Assembly: GCF_020171985.1 (NCBI RefSeq)
Contig: NZ_JAIVAL010000002.1
Location: 186,001 to 250,000 of the forward strand
Length of the DNA stretch: 64,000 bases
Direction of reading: 5' to 3'
Source: Halobacillus halophilus
GTDB taxonomy: Bacteria > Bacillota > Bacilli > Bacillales > Halobacillaceae
The notes beneath the pieces are model-generated. The model ran no database searches. It was not told the origin of the DNA and saw only the letters and a program-made list of their open reading frames with translations. Of this stretch, positions 33,443-42,333 are shown piece by piece (position 1 is the stretch's first letter; each line of letters opens with the position of its first letter). The translations under genes and the position numbers were made by a program.

Positions 33443-35356
33443 ATGTCCTCTGAATCACGCTCTTTTCCTATGCAGAGCCATTTCGTTCGCCCATCTTTGG
33501 ATTTTATGAAGACACATGGAGAGCTGTTGGCCGCATTACTAAGCGGAGTCCTTGTCTTAACCGCCTGGCTGTTATCCAGTTCCATTTCTGAAAGTGTTTT
33601 TGTTTTTCTACACCTAGCTGCTTTCGTGATCGGCGGTTTTGCTAAAGCCAAAGAAGGAATCGAAGACACCATCCATGAAAAAGAACTGAACGTTGAACTG
33701 CTTATGATTTTAGCTGCCATTGGTTCTGCTGCTATTGGCTATTGGACAGAAGGAGCCATTCTCATTTTCATCTTTGCGTTAAGTGGAGCCCTGGAAACGT
33801 ACACATTGAATAAAAGCCAGAAGGAGATCTCTTCCTTAATGGACCTGCAGCCCGAGGTAGCACTTAAGTTAACGGAAGATGGGTACGAAGAGGTATCCGT
33901 TACCGATCTCTCCGTTTATGACCATATTTTAATAAAACCAGGGGAACGTATCCCGGCTGATGGAACGATCATTAAAGGGTCAAGCGCCATAAATGAAAGT
34001 ACCATCACGGGAGAGTCGATTCCCGCTTCAAAATCAATTGGAAAAGAAGTGTTTGCGGGTACCGTAAATTTGAATGGAAGTCTTACGGTTGAAGTAACCA
34101 AAAAATCAAAAGACACGCTATTCCAGAAAATTATACTCATGGTTCAATCCGCACAAAGCGAGAAATCTCCTTCTCAGCTTTTCATCGAGCGTTTTGAAAG
34201 TACTTATGTAAAAATTGTACTTGGAGTAGTTGCGGTGATGTTATTCCTTCCCCATTTTTTATTTGGCTGGAGTTGGATGGATACGATTTATAGAGCCATG
34301 ATTCTTCTTGTAGTTGCCTCTCCATGTGCTCTTGTAGCTTCCATTATGCCGGCAACGTTGTCCGCCATTTCAAACGGCGCACGCCATGGGCTGCTTTTTA
34401 AAGGAGGCGTACACCTGGAGAACCTGGCTCATCTGAATGCGATTGCGTTTGATAAAACGGGGACGCTGACAAATGGAACGCCTGAGGTAACCGATGCTTT
34501 ATATAAAGAAGAAGACAATAAAGAGGCAGTCCTTTCTATTGCAGCATCCATCGAACAGGAGTCGAACCACCCTATAGCACAGGCTATTGTCCGGTATGCT
34601 TCACATCAAGGAGTACCTTTGAACTCAGTTGAACACATGCAGGATATAAGCGGAAATGGTGTAAAAGCTTTTCATGAAGGAAATGAATGGAAAGTAGGAA
34701 AACCTGAATTTGTAGGAAAAGAAGAAGCCTATCTATTTCAGAATGGGATTGCTGAAACATTAGCGAAACAAGGTAAAACTGTTATTTTTGTAAAAAAGAA
34801 TAACGAAATTGCTGCTGTTTTTGCTATGAAGGATACGGTCAGAGAAGATACTAAAGAGGCAATTGAAGAGTTAAAGAAACAAGGCGTTTATACCATTATG
34901 CTGACAGGCGATAACTCAGCCACCGCTGAAGCTATCGCATCAGAAGCCGGGGTTGACCACTATATTGCCGAGCTGCTCCCAGAGAAAAAAGTAGATGAAA
35001 TTAAAAAGCTAAAAGCTCACTTCACGCAGGTAGCCATGGTAGGCGACGGAATTAATGATGCTCCAGCCCTTGCTACGGCTAATGTGGGGGTAGCAATGGG
35101 TGGAGGCACGGATGTAGCTCTTGAAACGTCAGATGTTGTATTAATAAAGAATGATCTTTCACGGATTTCACAGGCAAGAAGGTTGTCTTCTCGTATGAAC
35201 CGTATTGTTAAGCAGAATGTGGTCTTCTCCATAGCCATCATCATGCTGCTGATTATTAGCAATTTCCTTCAGGTTATTGACCTTCCCCTTGGTGTAGTTG
35301 GACACGAAGGGAGTACCATTTTAGTTATTTTAAACGGTCTTCGTTTATTAAAATAA
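33443..35356 (+). CDS. pfeT: P1B-type metal-transporting ATPase, PfeT/ZosA-like (iron efflux)
   Basis: Pump of 637 aa that, in the characterised B. subtilis relative, exports Fe2+. The metal-site motif in the membrane is SPC (Ser293-Pro-Cys295, in VVASPCALVASIMPATL) instead of CPC, the P1B-4 signature. Phosphorylation site DKTGT at Asp337, TGES, and GDGINDAPALA are intact. There is no N-terminal heavy-metal domain, as expected for this class. The frame runs from 33434, but the ATG at 33443 has AAGGAG at 9 nt. PerR- and Fur-type boxes upstream agree with the known dual control in relatives. Confidence 0.87.
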   Translation: MSSESRSFPMQSHFVRPSLDFMKTHGELLAALLSGVLVLTAWLLSSSISESVFVFLHLAAFVIGGFAKAKEGIEDTIHEKELNVELLMILAAIGSAAIGYWTEGAILIFIFALSGALETYTLNKSQKEISSLMDLQPEVALKLTEDGYEEVSVTDLSVYDHILIKPGERIPADGTIIKGSSAINESTITGESIPASKSIGKEVFAGTVNLNGSLTVEVTKKSKDTLFQKIILMVQSAQSEKSPSQLFIERFESTYVKIVLGVVAVMLFLPHFLFGWSWMDTIYRAMILLVVASPCALVASIMPATLSAISNGARHGLLFKGGVHLENLAHLNAIAFDKTGTLTNGTPEVTDALYKEEDNKEAVLSIAASIEQESNHPIAQAIVRYASHQGVPLNSVEHMQDISGNGVKAFHEGNEWKVGKPEFVGKEEAYLFQNGIAETLAKQGKTVIFVKKNNEIAAVFAMKDTVREDTKEAIEELKKQGVYTIMLTGDNSATAEAIASEAGVDHYIAELLPEKKVDEIKKLKAHFTQVAMVGDGINDAPALATANVGVAMGGGTDVALETSDVVLIKNDLSRISQARRLSSRMNRIVKQNVVFSIAIIMLLIISNFLQVIDLPLGVVGHEGSTILVILNGLRLLK

Positions 35357-35401
35357 ACAGACATTCCCGGTTCAACGTTGGATCCGGGAATGTCTGTTTT
35401 T
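35356..35401 (+). terminator. Terminator of pfeT
   Basis: AACAGACATTCCCGG/CCGGGAATGTCTGTT stem followed by TTTTC; strong rho-independent form, also usable by the converging yfkH. Confidence 0.85.
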
Positions 35402-35404
35402 CAT

Positions 35405-36241
35405 TTAGGTTCCGGAATATTTCTTATCTCTTCGACGCCGGCGGAACATCGCATTAATTTCCCCGCCTAAAATAATGACAATACCGGACAGGTAAAACCA
35501 GATCATTAAGACAATGACGCCGCCTAAACTCCCATAAGCAGCTGAAAAGTTCCCCAGGCTGCTTACATAAAAGGAAAAAAGCAAGGACACCAGCTGCCAC
35601 CCGACAGTAGCGAAAACAGCACCAGCAACTGCGTCCCTGTATTTCAAACGGAGGCTTGGGGCGGTTACATATAAAAAGGATAATACCATGAAAAAGATGA
35701 TAGACGAAATGGCCCATCTAAGCGTTCCCCAGGCCTCAATAAAGCTATCCGACAAGCCAAAAGAAGAGAAGATGAAAACTCCTGCCGTATGCCCAAGAAC
35801 CGGCAGTAAAAAAGCAATACAAATAACGAGAACCATTGCAATAGTCAGAATGATCGCTATAAACCTTGATACAAGAAAAGGACGGTTTTCTTCGACGTTA
35901 TGAGCACGATTGAAAGCACGCATAATCGCACTCACGCCTACAGAAGCTGCCCACAAAGTACCAAGGATACCTATAGATAAGAGACTTCCGCTACCGCTTT
36001 TCAACAGAGAAGTCACATTTTCTGTGATAAGATCGTAGGTTTCAGGAGGAGCGTAAGTACTAATGATAGCGAGAACACGTTCTTCATCAATATTCAAGTA
36101 ACCAAGTAAAGTAAGCAGGAAAATCATAAATGGAAATAAAGACAACAGGAAAAAGTAAGCAAGTTGAGCTGCCAGCCCCGCAACATCATCATCTCTAAAA
36201 CGGGTCAGCAGCTCTTTTCCAAATGTTAAAACGCTATTCAT
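35405..36241 (-). CDS. yfkH: YihY/BrkB-family membrane protein
   Basis: Six-helix membrane protein of 278 aa, once annotated as ribonuclease BN; the actual function is unknown. Family motifs: DDDVAGLAAQLAYFFLLSLF near the N-terminus and AAYGSLGGVIVLMIWFYLSG near the C-terminus. The tail is basic (RRRRRDKKYSGT). It follows yfkI (20 bp), the same order as in B. subtilis (yfkJ-yfkI-yfkH). Confidence 0.86.
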   Translation of the reverse strand: MNSVLTFGKELLTRFRDDDVAGLAAQLAYFFLLSLFPFMIFLLTLLGYLNIDEERVLAIISTYAPPETYDLITENVTSLLKSGSGSLLSIGILGTLWAASVGVSAIMRAFNRAHNVEENRPFLVSRFIAIILTIAMVLVICIAFLLPVLGHTAGVFIFSSFGLSDSFIEAWGTLRWAISSIIFFMVLSFLYVTAPSLRLKYRDAVAGAVFATVGWQLVSLLFSFYVSSLGNFSAAYGSLGGVIVLMIWFYLSGIVIILGGEINAMFRRRRRDKKYSGT

Positions 36242-36260
36242 GATTTTCCATCACCCTAAC

Positions 36261-36590
36261 TTAAGAAGCTTCTTTTGGATCATCTACTGCTCTCAATTGC
36301 TGTTCAACTTCTTGATTGATCTCTCCTACTCTATTCAGTATGTCCTCTGCTTTATTCAATATTTCAATTAAATCTTCTAATCCTTTGCTTACCCGTTTAG
36401 AAAACTGTTCATAATTTACCCTTACCGAATGGATAGCATCTGATGGATTGGTCACATAACCTTTATACTTACTCCCTGCTTCTCGTGATCTCACACCTAC
36501 GTACTGCCTTGTATCCTTGTCAATTAGTACAAGAGCTCCGCCCACCAAAGCTCCGACCAAAACACCTTTCCATAACTTCTGCTGTCCCAT
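36261..36590 (-). CDS. yfkI: YfkI/YtxH-like small protein
   Basis: A 109-aa protein with a short N-terminal hydrophobic glycine-rich segment (KGVLVGALVGGALVLID), typical of YtxH-like proteins, and a long helical C-terminal part (EDLIEILNKAEDILNRVGEI). Function unknown. AAGGAGGAG precedes the ATG. Lies between yfkJ and yfkH, 12 bp and 19 bp apart, clearly one operon. Confidence 0.8.
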   Translation of the reverse strand: MGQQKLWKGVLVGALVGGALVLIDKDTRQYVGVRSREAGSKYKGYVTNPSDAIHSVRVNYEQFSKRVSKGLEDLIEILNKAEDILNRVGEINQEVEQQLRAVDDPKEAS

Positions 36591-36602
36591 AACGACTCCT
36601 CC

Positions 36603-37067
36603 TTATATTTGGTTATCTTTTTTAATTTGTTCAAGTAAACGGGAGCATCCTTCACTCACCAGTTCATACACGTATTGGAAATTACCGGTGAAATAAGGAT
36701 CCGGCACATCTGCTTCTTCGTGAGATGTATAATCCAACAATTTAGCTACGGTCACTCCGTTTTTCTCGCGGATAGAATGGAGATCCTGAATGTTTTTACT
36801 GTCCATAGCAATAAGATAATCATAATCGTCCCAGTCCGCTTCTGCAACTTGTCGAGCTCTTATTCCTTCATAGGAGATTGAATGCTCTTCTAAAATAGCT
36901 CTTGTCCCTTCATGAGGAATGGAGCCTTCATGCCAGTGCCCTATGCCAGCGGAGTCGACTGAAATCTCTTTTTCCAGTCCTTCCTTTTTCACCAGATCCT
37001 TAAATATGGCTTCAGCCATAGGAGAACGGCATATATTGCCTAAACAAACAAAAAGTACACGGATCAT
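36603..37067 (-). CDS. yfkJ: Low-molecular-weight protein-tyrosine phosphatase
   Basis: Cytoplasmic phosphatase, 154 aa. The catalytic P-loop FVCLGNICRSPMAEAIF contains the nucleophilic cysteine and arginine (CxxxxCRS), and the general-acid aspartate appears in VPDPYFTG. The frame begins at 37082 (TTG) but the ATG at 37067 starts the domain as MIRVLFVCLGN, as in known members. First gene of yfkJ-yfkI-yfkH. Target proteins unknown. Confidence 0.9.
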   Translation of the reverse strand: MIRVLFVCLGNICRSPMAEAIFKDLVKKEGLEKEISVDSAGIGHWHEGSIPHEGTRAILEEHSISYEGIRARQVAEADWDDYDYLIAMDSKNIQDLHSIREKNGVTVAKLLDYTSHEEADVPDPYFTGNFQYVYELVSEGCSRLLEQIKKDNQI

Positions 37068-37288
37068 TTCCAAAGCCCCCAAGTATAGTATTTCATGTTT
37101 AATAATTTCTATGAATCCTGTCTAATTCCTGCATTAAATCGACAACTACAGTGCATATTTTCCCTCAGGTTGTGATTGTAAACCAAGATTTATTTACCCT
37201 AAATTTGAAAATTCCTTGACTTTTAAACATAATTTTCGGAATATTTTATATATAGACATAATTTGCTAAAAATTGAAGGGGGATATTT

Positions 37289-38677
37289 ATGGAGGAACAA
37301 GGGGCATTGTACAATTTTTTTGATGCAGCAAGCGCGATTGTCTGGGGACCAGTTTTATTAATTCTTTTAGTTGGTACTGGCGTATACTTAACTTTACGGC
37401 TTGGGTTTCTGCAATTTAAGACTCTTCCTTACGCTTTAAGGCTGGCTTTTAAACCAGCTAAGGAAAAGAAAAATGAAAAAGGTGACATCTCTCATTACCA
37501 GGCATTAACTACGGCACTTGCCGCGACAATTGGAACGGGTAACATAGCAGGGGTAGCAACAGCCGTTTTTCTTGGTGGCCCTGGAGCTGTGTTTTGGATG
37601 TGGATTACCGCCGTGTTCGGGATGGCCACTAAATATGCGGAAGCCGTGCTGGCCGTTAAGTACCGGATTACCGACCACAACGGAAATATGGCCGGCGGGC
37701 CCATGTATTATTTATCCAGAGGCTTAAAAACAAAATGGCTCGGGAAACCTCTTGGAGTTCTTTTCGCTATATTTGGAGCCGTGGCTGCCTTTGGAATCGG
37801 CAACATGGTTCAATCGAACTCGGTTTCTGATGTGATGGAAACAAGTTTCAGCGTTCCCCATTGGGTAACTGGACTCATATTATTATTCTTTGCAGGGCTT
37901 GTTCTATTAGGCGGAATCCGCAGTATCGGGAGAGTAACAGCATTCTTTGTGCCAATCATGGCCATTTTTTATGTTGTCGGTGCTCTTATTATTATCCTGA
38001 TGAACTTAAATTTAGTCTTGCCAGCTTTCGGAACAATTTTCAATGATGCTTTCACCGGCAGTGCGGTTGGCGGAGGGCTTCTTGGAACAGCCATTCGTTT
38101 CGGGGTTGCCCGCGGAGTTTTCTCCAACGAAGCCGGTTTAGGGTCAGCTCCTATTGCGGCCGCAGCAGCACGGACGGATTACGCTGGACGTCAGGCACTT
38201 GTTTCTATGACCCAGGTATTTATTGATACCATCATTGTATGTACGATGACCGGGTTGACGATTGTTATGGCCGGCCAGTATAAAGGTCAGCTGGATGGAG
38301 CTGATCTAACCACCGCTTCATTCGGAGTTTTCCTTGGTGATATCGGGTCATACATCGTTACAATCGGTTTGATTTTCTTTGCTTTCTCCACCATTGTAGG
38401 CTGGTCCTATTATGGAGAAAAATGTTTCGGCTACCTAACCGGTCAAAGAGGATTAGGATTATACAAGATTGTATTTGTATTATTCGTATTTATAGGAGCC
38501 GTGGCCCAGCTGGATACAGTTTGGAAGTTTGCAGACGTGATGAACGGACTGATGGCTTTTCCAAACTTAATTGGTTTACTGCTTCTATCGGGTGTAGTAG
38601 GGGCTGAAACGACCAAATTCCTTAAAGTGGCGAAGAAAGAACGCGAGCAGGAAAAACAAGCACAATATACTAATTAA
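37289..38677 (+). CDS. alsT: AGCS-family sodium:alanine/glycine symporter (AlsT-like)
   Basis: Sodium-coupled amino-acid carrier of 462 aa with 8-11 helices. Family motifs: GTGNIAGVATAVFLGGPGAV, FWMWITAVFGMATKYAEAVL, GGPMYYLSRGL and SNEAGLGSAPIAAAAART. GGGGG lies 6 nt before the ATG; a TTGACT/GAATAT promoter with 17-bp spacing can be read upstream. The amino acid (alanine, glycine or glutamine) cannot be fixed from sequence. Confidence 0.88.
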   Translation: MEEQGALYNFFDAASAIVWGPVLLILLVGTGVYLTLRLGFLQFKTLPYALRLAFKPAKEKKNEKGDISHYQALTTALAATIGTGNIAGVATAVFLGGPGAVFWMWITAVFGMATKYAEAVLAVKYRITDHNGNMAGGPMYYLSRGLKTKWLGKPLGVLFAIFGAVAAFGIGNMVQSNSVSDVMETSFSVPHWVTGLILLFFAGLVLLGGIRSIGRVTAFFVPIMAIFYVVGALIIILMNLNLVLPAFGTIFNDAFTGSAVGGGLLGTAIRFGVARGVFSNEAGLGSAPIAAAAARTDYAGRQALVSMTQVFIDTIIVCTMTGLTIVMAGQYKGQLDGADLTTASFGVFLGDIGSYIVTIGLIFFAFSTIVGWSYYGEKCFGYLTGQRGLGLYKIVFVLFVFIGAVAQLDTVWKFADVMNGLMAFPNLIGLLLLSGVVGAETTKFLKVAKKEREQEKQAQYTN

Positions 38678-38719
38678 ACAAAAGCAGGTCCGGTATTTTG
38701 CCGGCCTGCTTTTTTGTTT
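38677..38719 (+). terminator. Terminator of the AGCS symporter gene
   Basis: AAACAAAAGCAGG/CCTGCTTTTTTGTTT stem with an inner CCGG pairing, directly after the stop codon. Confidence 0.85.
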
Positions 38720-38762
38720 AATATGTAAAACTTCGCTGTTGATTTGTCCTACGATCAGGCCG

Positions 38763-38800
38763 GATAGTTGAACACTTAGTTTTGAGATAAATTGGGGTCC
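38763..38800. repeat. Degenerate dispersed-repeat remnant, locus d
   Basis: TAGTTGAACACTTAGTTTTG followed by AGATAAATTGGGGTCCGTTT recalls the repeat ends GTTGAAGACTTGATTTCGAG and GGTCCGTT. It is a short and diverged piece. Confidence 0.4.
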
Positions 38801-38834
38801 GTTTAAAATAAAGGAAAATTTTTAAGGAATTCCT

Positions 38835-39008
38835 CTAGGAGCAGGTGTGCTTTTTGATAAGCAGCCTTTCCATCTCGTGAGGAGGCAGTGGTTTGCTGAA
38901 GTTTACTTCTTCCAAAAGACTGAAGGAAGCAGGGTCTCCTGCCCTTGAGGCCAGCTGATCACAAATATGGGTGATTCTCTCTAAATCAATACGGGCATTT
39001 TTATTCAC
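38835..39008 (-). CDS. 57-aa hypothetical protein
   Basis: An open frame from GTG at 39008 reads MNKNARIDLERITHICDQLA, then SRAGDPASFSLLEEVNFSK and PLPPHEMERLLIKKHTCS. Codon choice looks coding and no stop interrupts, but there is no clear ribosome site. No family recognised; a loose resemblance to DUF1128-type small proteins (a DP..F and P.EM pattern) is not enough for a call. It lies alone in a 377-bp gap. Confidence 0.42.
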   Translation of the reverse strand: MNKNARIDLERITHICDQLASRAGDPASFSLLEEVNFSKPLPPHEMERLLIKKHTCS

Positions 39009-39054
39009 CACATTTTATATCTACAGGATATAAAAAGAAAATCACACCACATCA

Positions 39055-39720
39055 TCATACTAAAGGCTTGATGCATTCCTCCCCCTCATGCTGGGCAGCG
39101 TTCACGTAATCACTCACTTCGTATGCTTCCAATTCTTCTGATTCCACTTCATCCACAAAATCGTGAGCTTCTTCAGGTGTCCATTTAAAGGGTTCAATCC
39201 ATTTGTCCTGAGCGTGCTTCGGCAGGATCACCGGCATTCTGTGATGGATATCTGCCATAAAATGGTCCGCTTCCTGAGTTAGTATGGTACATGTAAACCG
39301 TTCCTCTTCATCCGTTTTCCATTGATCCCAAAGTCCCGCAAAAGCAAACAGTTTACGGTTTTCCGGATAAATGCGGAGTGGCTGCTTTCCATTCTCGGTT
39401 TTTTTCCATTCATAAAAGCTGTCCGCAATAATCAGACACCTTTTCTTGGCCATTAAATGCTTGAAACTTGGTTTTTCGTGAGCCGTTTCACTCCGAGCAT
39501 TAATCATTTTATAACCAATCTTAGGATCTTTCGCCCACGATGGTACCAGGCCCCAATACATAAAGCCCGCTTTCTTTTCCTTACCATTATGGATAACAGC
39601 GAGTACCTTCTGACCAGGTGCAATATTGTATCTTGGCTGGTAATTCTCAATAGAATGAGCAATTCCAAATTCCTCTGTTATCTGGTCTTCTTGTGAAAAT
39701 AAAGTGTATCTCCCGCACAT
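39055..39720 (-). CDS. SRAP (SOS response-associated peptidase) protein
   Basis: HMCES/YedK-type protein of 221 aa that crosslinks to abasic sites in single-stranded DNA. The catalytic Cys2 is in MCGRYTLFS; further SRAP landmarks are PRYNIAPGQKVLAV, MINARSETAHEKPSFK, SFYEWKK and the active-site histidine in HHRMPVILP. GGAGGGATTAGAA precedes the ATG. Stands alone between a terminator and the 57-aa frame. Confidence 0.9.
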   Translation of the reverse strand: MCGRYTLFSQEDQITEEFGIAHSIENYQPRYNIAPGQKVLAVIHNGKEKKAGFMYWGLVPSWAKDPKIGYKMINARSETAHEKPSFKHLMAKKRCLIIADSFYEWKKTENGKQPLRIYPENRKLFAFAGLWDQWKTDEEERFTCTILTQEADHFMADIHHRMPVILPKHAQDKWIEPFKWTPEEAHDFVDEVESEELEAYEVSDYVNAAQHEGEECIKPLV

Positions 39721-39798
39721 TTCTAATCCCTCCAGTACCGTTTCTACTTATTATACCCAGAGCTGATTCTTGTTTAACCGAGAAAGCTGCCGCACTAA

Positions 39799-39834
39799 AT
39801 AAAAGGTTCAGCAGATTATTAGCTGAACCTTTCG
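39799..39834 (-). terminator. Terminator of the ABC-tetR operon
   Basis: AAAGGTTCAGC/GCTGAACCTTT stem with a 9-nt loop, then TTATTTAG on the minus strand, 10 bp past the TetR stop. Confidence 0.8.
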
Positions 39835-39843
39835 CGTTAAATA

Positions 39844-40500
39844 TTATTTTCCTCCTAATCCATACATAATAAAATGAATGGTCCGATCTAATTCTTCTTC
39901 GTCCTCCCAATAACTTTCAGGAGCAAGAAGAAAGCGGGTCACCAGGAAACCGACAACCGTAGAAATAATCATCCGGATAATCGAACGATTAGGGAAATCG
40001 ATCACGCTCCCCTGCTCTTTCAATTCATTTAATGCACGCTCAAATTTAGGAAAAACTTCCTCAAGAAATACAGATTCGTAACGGGCTTGGAGTTCAGGCT
40101 GAAAAGCGATTTCCTGTAACACAATCTTTAGTAAGGGAGCATTCTCCTTTGCAAATTCAAACCTATTCTTAATAATTTTCTTAAGGAATGGTTCGAAACC
40201 TTCCGGAGGTTCGTCAAAAACTTCTTTTGTAAAGTGACTCGCTAATAATGGAACAGTAAATTGGGTCATAAAAGGAGTCACAATGGAAAATAATAAATCC
40301 TTTTTTGTTTTATAATGACGGAAAATTGTCCCTTCAGCCACTCCCGCTCTCGCTGCTATCTCGCTTGTAGATGAAGATGCATATCCTTTTTCAGCGAAAA
40401 TTTCCACGGCCGCTTTTAAGATTTGCTCCTGTTTAGGGGTTAATTCCTTTCCATCCTGGGCTTCATGTATGGCATTATAGATTTCTTTAAATTCACTCAC
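39844..40500 (-). CDS. TetR-family transcriptional regulator
   Basis: Repressor of 218 aa. The N-terminal HTH reads ILKAAVEIFAEKGYASSSTS followed by EIAARAGVAEGTIFRHYKTKK, the standard TetR recognition form; the C-terminal ligand domain is not assignable. Start is GTG at 40500, with GAGGA upstream, inside a 12-bp palindrome. Third gene of an ATPase-permease-TetR operon, so it likely represses that exporter; palindromic half-sites upstream of the operon share its local motif. Confidence 0.85.
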   Translation of the reverse strand: MSEFKEIYNAIHEAQDGKELTPKQEQILKAAVEIFAEKGYASSSTSEIAARAGVAEGTIFRHYKTKKDLLFSIVTPFMTQFTVPLLASHFTKEVFDEPPEGFEPFLKKIIKNRFEFAKENAPLLKIVLQEIAFQPELQARYESVFLEEVFPKFERALNELKEQGSVIDFPNRSIIRMIISTVVGFLVTRFLLAPESYWEDEEELDRTIHFIMYGLGGK

Positions 40501-40506
40501 GTGAGT
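40495..40506. promoter_or_regulatory. Palindrome at the tetR start
   Basis: ACTCACGTGAGT is a perfect 12-bp palindrome that includes the GTG start codon. It shares the GTGAGT/ACTCAC halves with the sites at 42290 and 42334. Confidence 0.4.
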
Positions 40507-40536
40507 CCTCCTCGCTTCTCAAACTCTCCAGTACCA

Positions 40537-41550
40537 TTATAGACGTCTATGCCGCTTTAACGCGAATATATTGAGAAGGGTAAAGAGAACCACGAAACCG
40601 ATTAATATATACATAGAAAGCTGAAATTCTGCGATACCTTCGTCACGCAGCATGATCCCCCTTAGTGCCTCCGCTCCATACGTAAGCGGCATAATCCGGC
40701 CTATAGCTTGCAGCCAGACTGCCAGCCCTTCAATTGGAAAGAGACCAGAAAAGAAGACCTGAGGGACAATTACAAGAGGAATGAATTGAATCATTTGAAA
40801 CTCATTTTTAGCGAATGCAGACAGGAGCGTTCCCAGACTAAGGGCAGTAAGAGCTAATAAAAAGGTAATGATCAATACGTAGACCAGCGAACCAGTCATA
40901 TACACTTTTAAAACATATATGGAAAAAACGGCAATTAAAATGGATTGGAGAATCGTGAATAAACCGAAGCCTCCCAGATAACCAAAAACGACCTCACTTC
41001 GTTTAATCGGCGAAGCTAACAAACGTTCCAGCGTACCTTGAGTCCGCTCTCTAAGGAAAGATACCCCACCGACAATAAACACAAAAAAGAAAACGAAGAA
41101 ACCAATTAGTACGGGACCGATGTAATCAAACAGCTCCATATCTTCCGAACCATGCCAGAAACTTACATTCATTTCTTTAGTTGGATCATTTGGCGCAGCT
41201 GCCTGAAACTCATTTCTAATGGCTCCCGCAGTATTAGGATCACTTCCTTCTAATGTCAAATAAGGTTTTTGTTCTTTCCACTGAAGGAATGCATCAATTT
41301 CCCCGTCGTCTATTTCTTTCTGCGCCTTTTCCAAACTCATGGAAGTTAACTCTAGTTCTGTTTTCTCAAGCGTTTCCTGGAAAGGAGCCGGCACATCAAC
41401 AAGTCCCACATTTAGCGTTTTACTATCCCCATCGAGTACAAGCCACATCAGCGTAAGTACAAAGATTGGAGCTGCAATCATTAACGCCATGCTTCTTTTA
41501 TCACGGCGAAACTGCTTTAGTATTCGCTTCATTAACGTCCACGTATTCAT
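40537..41550 (-). CDS. ABC-2 type exporter permease
   Basis: Membrane subunit of 337 aa with one N-terminal helix, a long extracytoplasmic domain (about residues 45-150), and five C-terminal helices. FLRERTQGTLERLLASPIKR is the standard ABC-2 motif. Its start overlaps the ATPase gene end by 4 nt. The role is export of a drug, lipid or other unknown compound. Confidence 0.86.
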   Translation of the reverse strand: MNTWTLMKRILKQFRRDKRSMALMIAAPIFVLTLMWLVLDGDSKTLNVGLVDVPAPFQETLEKTELELTSMSLEKAQKEIDDGEIDAFLQWKEQKPYLTLEGSDPNTAGAIRNEFQAAAPNDPTKEMNVSFWHGSEDMELFDYIGPVLIGFFVFFFVFIVGGVSFLRERTQGTLERLLASPIKRSEVVFGYLGGFGLFTILQSILIAVFSIYVLKVYMTGSLVYVLIITFLLALTALSLGTLLSAFAKNEFQMIQFIPLVIVPQVFFSGLFPIEGLAVWLQAIGRIMPLTYGAEALRGIMLRDEGIAEFQLSMYILIGFVVLFTLLNIFALKRHRRL

Positions 41551-42269
41551 TGTGCAGCACCCCCGTAATGCAGAAATACTTCTTCGATAGTTGAAGCGCC
41601 AATCCCCTCTTTTAAATGGTCAGGGGAATCTACGGCAATAACCTTTCCATCACGCAGCATTGCCAGGCGATCACACTTTTCTGCTTCATCCATAACATGA
41701 GTGGTGACAATGATGGTTACACCATTATCTTTTAAACGGTATAATTCCTGCCATATGGATTGTCTTAACACAGGATCAATTCCCACCGTTGGTTCATCCA
41801 GAATGATGATTTCTGGTTCATGAATAAGTGCGGCTGCCAGAGAAAGCCTCCTTTTCATCCCGCCCGAATAAGTTTCGACTGGCTGATCAAGATGTTTCAT
41901 TAAATCCACCATATCCATAACCTCCTGAATACGATGTTTCCTTTTTGATTTAGATAATTTATAAAGTGAACCAAAAAAGTCCAAGTTCTCTCTCGCTGTT
42001 AACTCCTGATACAAAGCATCCGATTGAGCCATGAACCCGTATCTCTTCATTTGTTTAAGTGAAGGCATCAACTCTTCATTTAAAAACACTTCGCCTTCTC
42101 CAGGTGACAGAATCCCTGTCATCATTTTCACAATCGTTGTTTTTCCGGAACCTGAAGGACCTAGCAACCCAAAAATCTCTCCTTTATTAATGGAAAGATT
42201 AATGTCCTGAAGAATGGTGGTCTTTCCGAACTTATGTGAAATATTGTTCATTTGTACAACACTACTCAT
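41547..42269 (-). CDS. ABC exporter ATP-binding protein
   Basis: ATPase of 240 aa. Walker A GPSGSGKTT, signature YSGGMKRRLSLAAAL, Walker B IIILDEPTVGID, H-loop TTHVMDEAEKCDRL are all intact; the tail EGIGASTIEEVFLHYGG is typical of DrrA-type exporters. AAGGAGG precedes the ATG. First gene of the operon with the permease and TetR regulator. Confidence 0.9.
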   Translation of the reverse strand: MSSVVQMNNISHKFGKTTILQDINLSINKGEIFGLLGPSGSGKTTIVKMMTGILSPGEGEVFLNEELMPSLKQMKRYGFMAQSDALYQELTARENLDFFGSLYKLSKSKRKHRIQEVMDMVDLMKHLDQPVETYSGGMKRRLSLAAALIHEPEIIILDEPTVGIDPVLRQSIWQELYRLKDNGVTIIVTTHVMDEAEKCDRLAMLRDGKVIAVDSPDHLKEGIGASTIEEVFLHYGGAAQ

Positions 42270-42289
42270 ACGCCCGCCTCCTTTTTTGC

Positions 42290-42307
42290 GAGTGATTACT
42301 CACTTTT
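42290..42307. promoter_or_regulatory. Candidate TetR operator, half 1
   Basis: GAGTGATTACTCACTTTT lies just upstream of the ATPase ribosome site and is the inverted copy of 42334-42352. Confidence 0.6.
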
Positions 42308-42333
42308 ATTAAACACTACTATTACGAAAAAGT

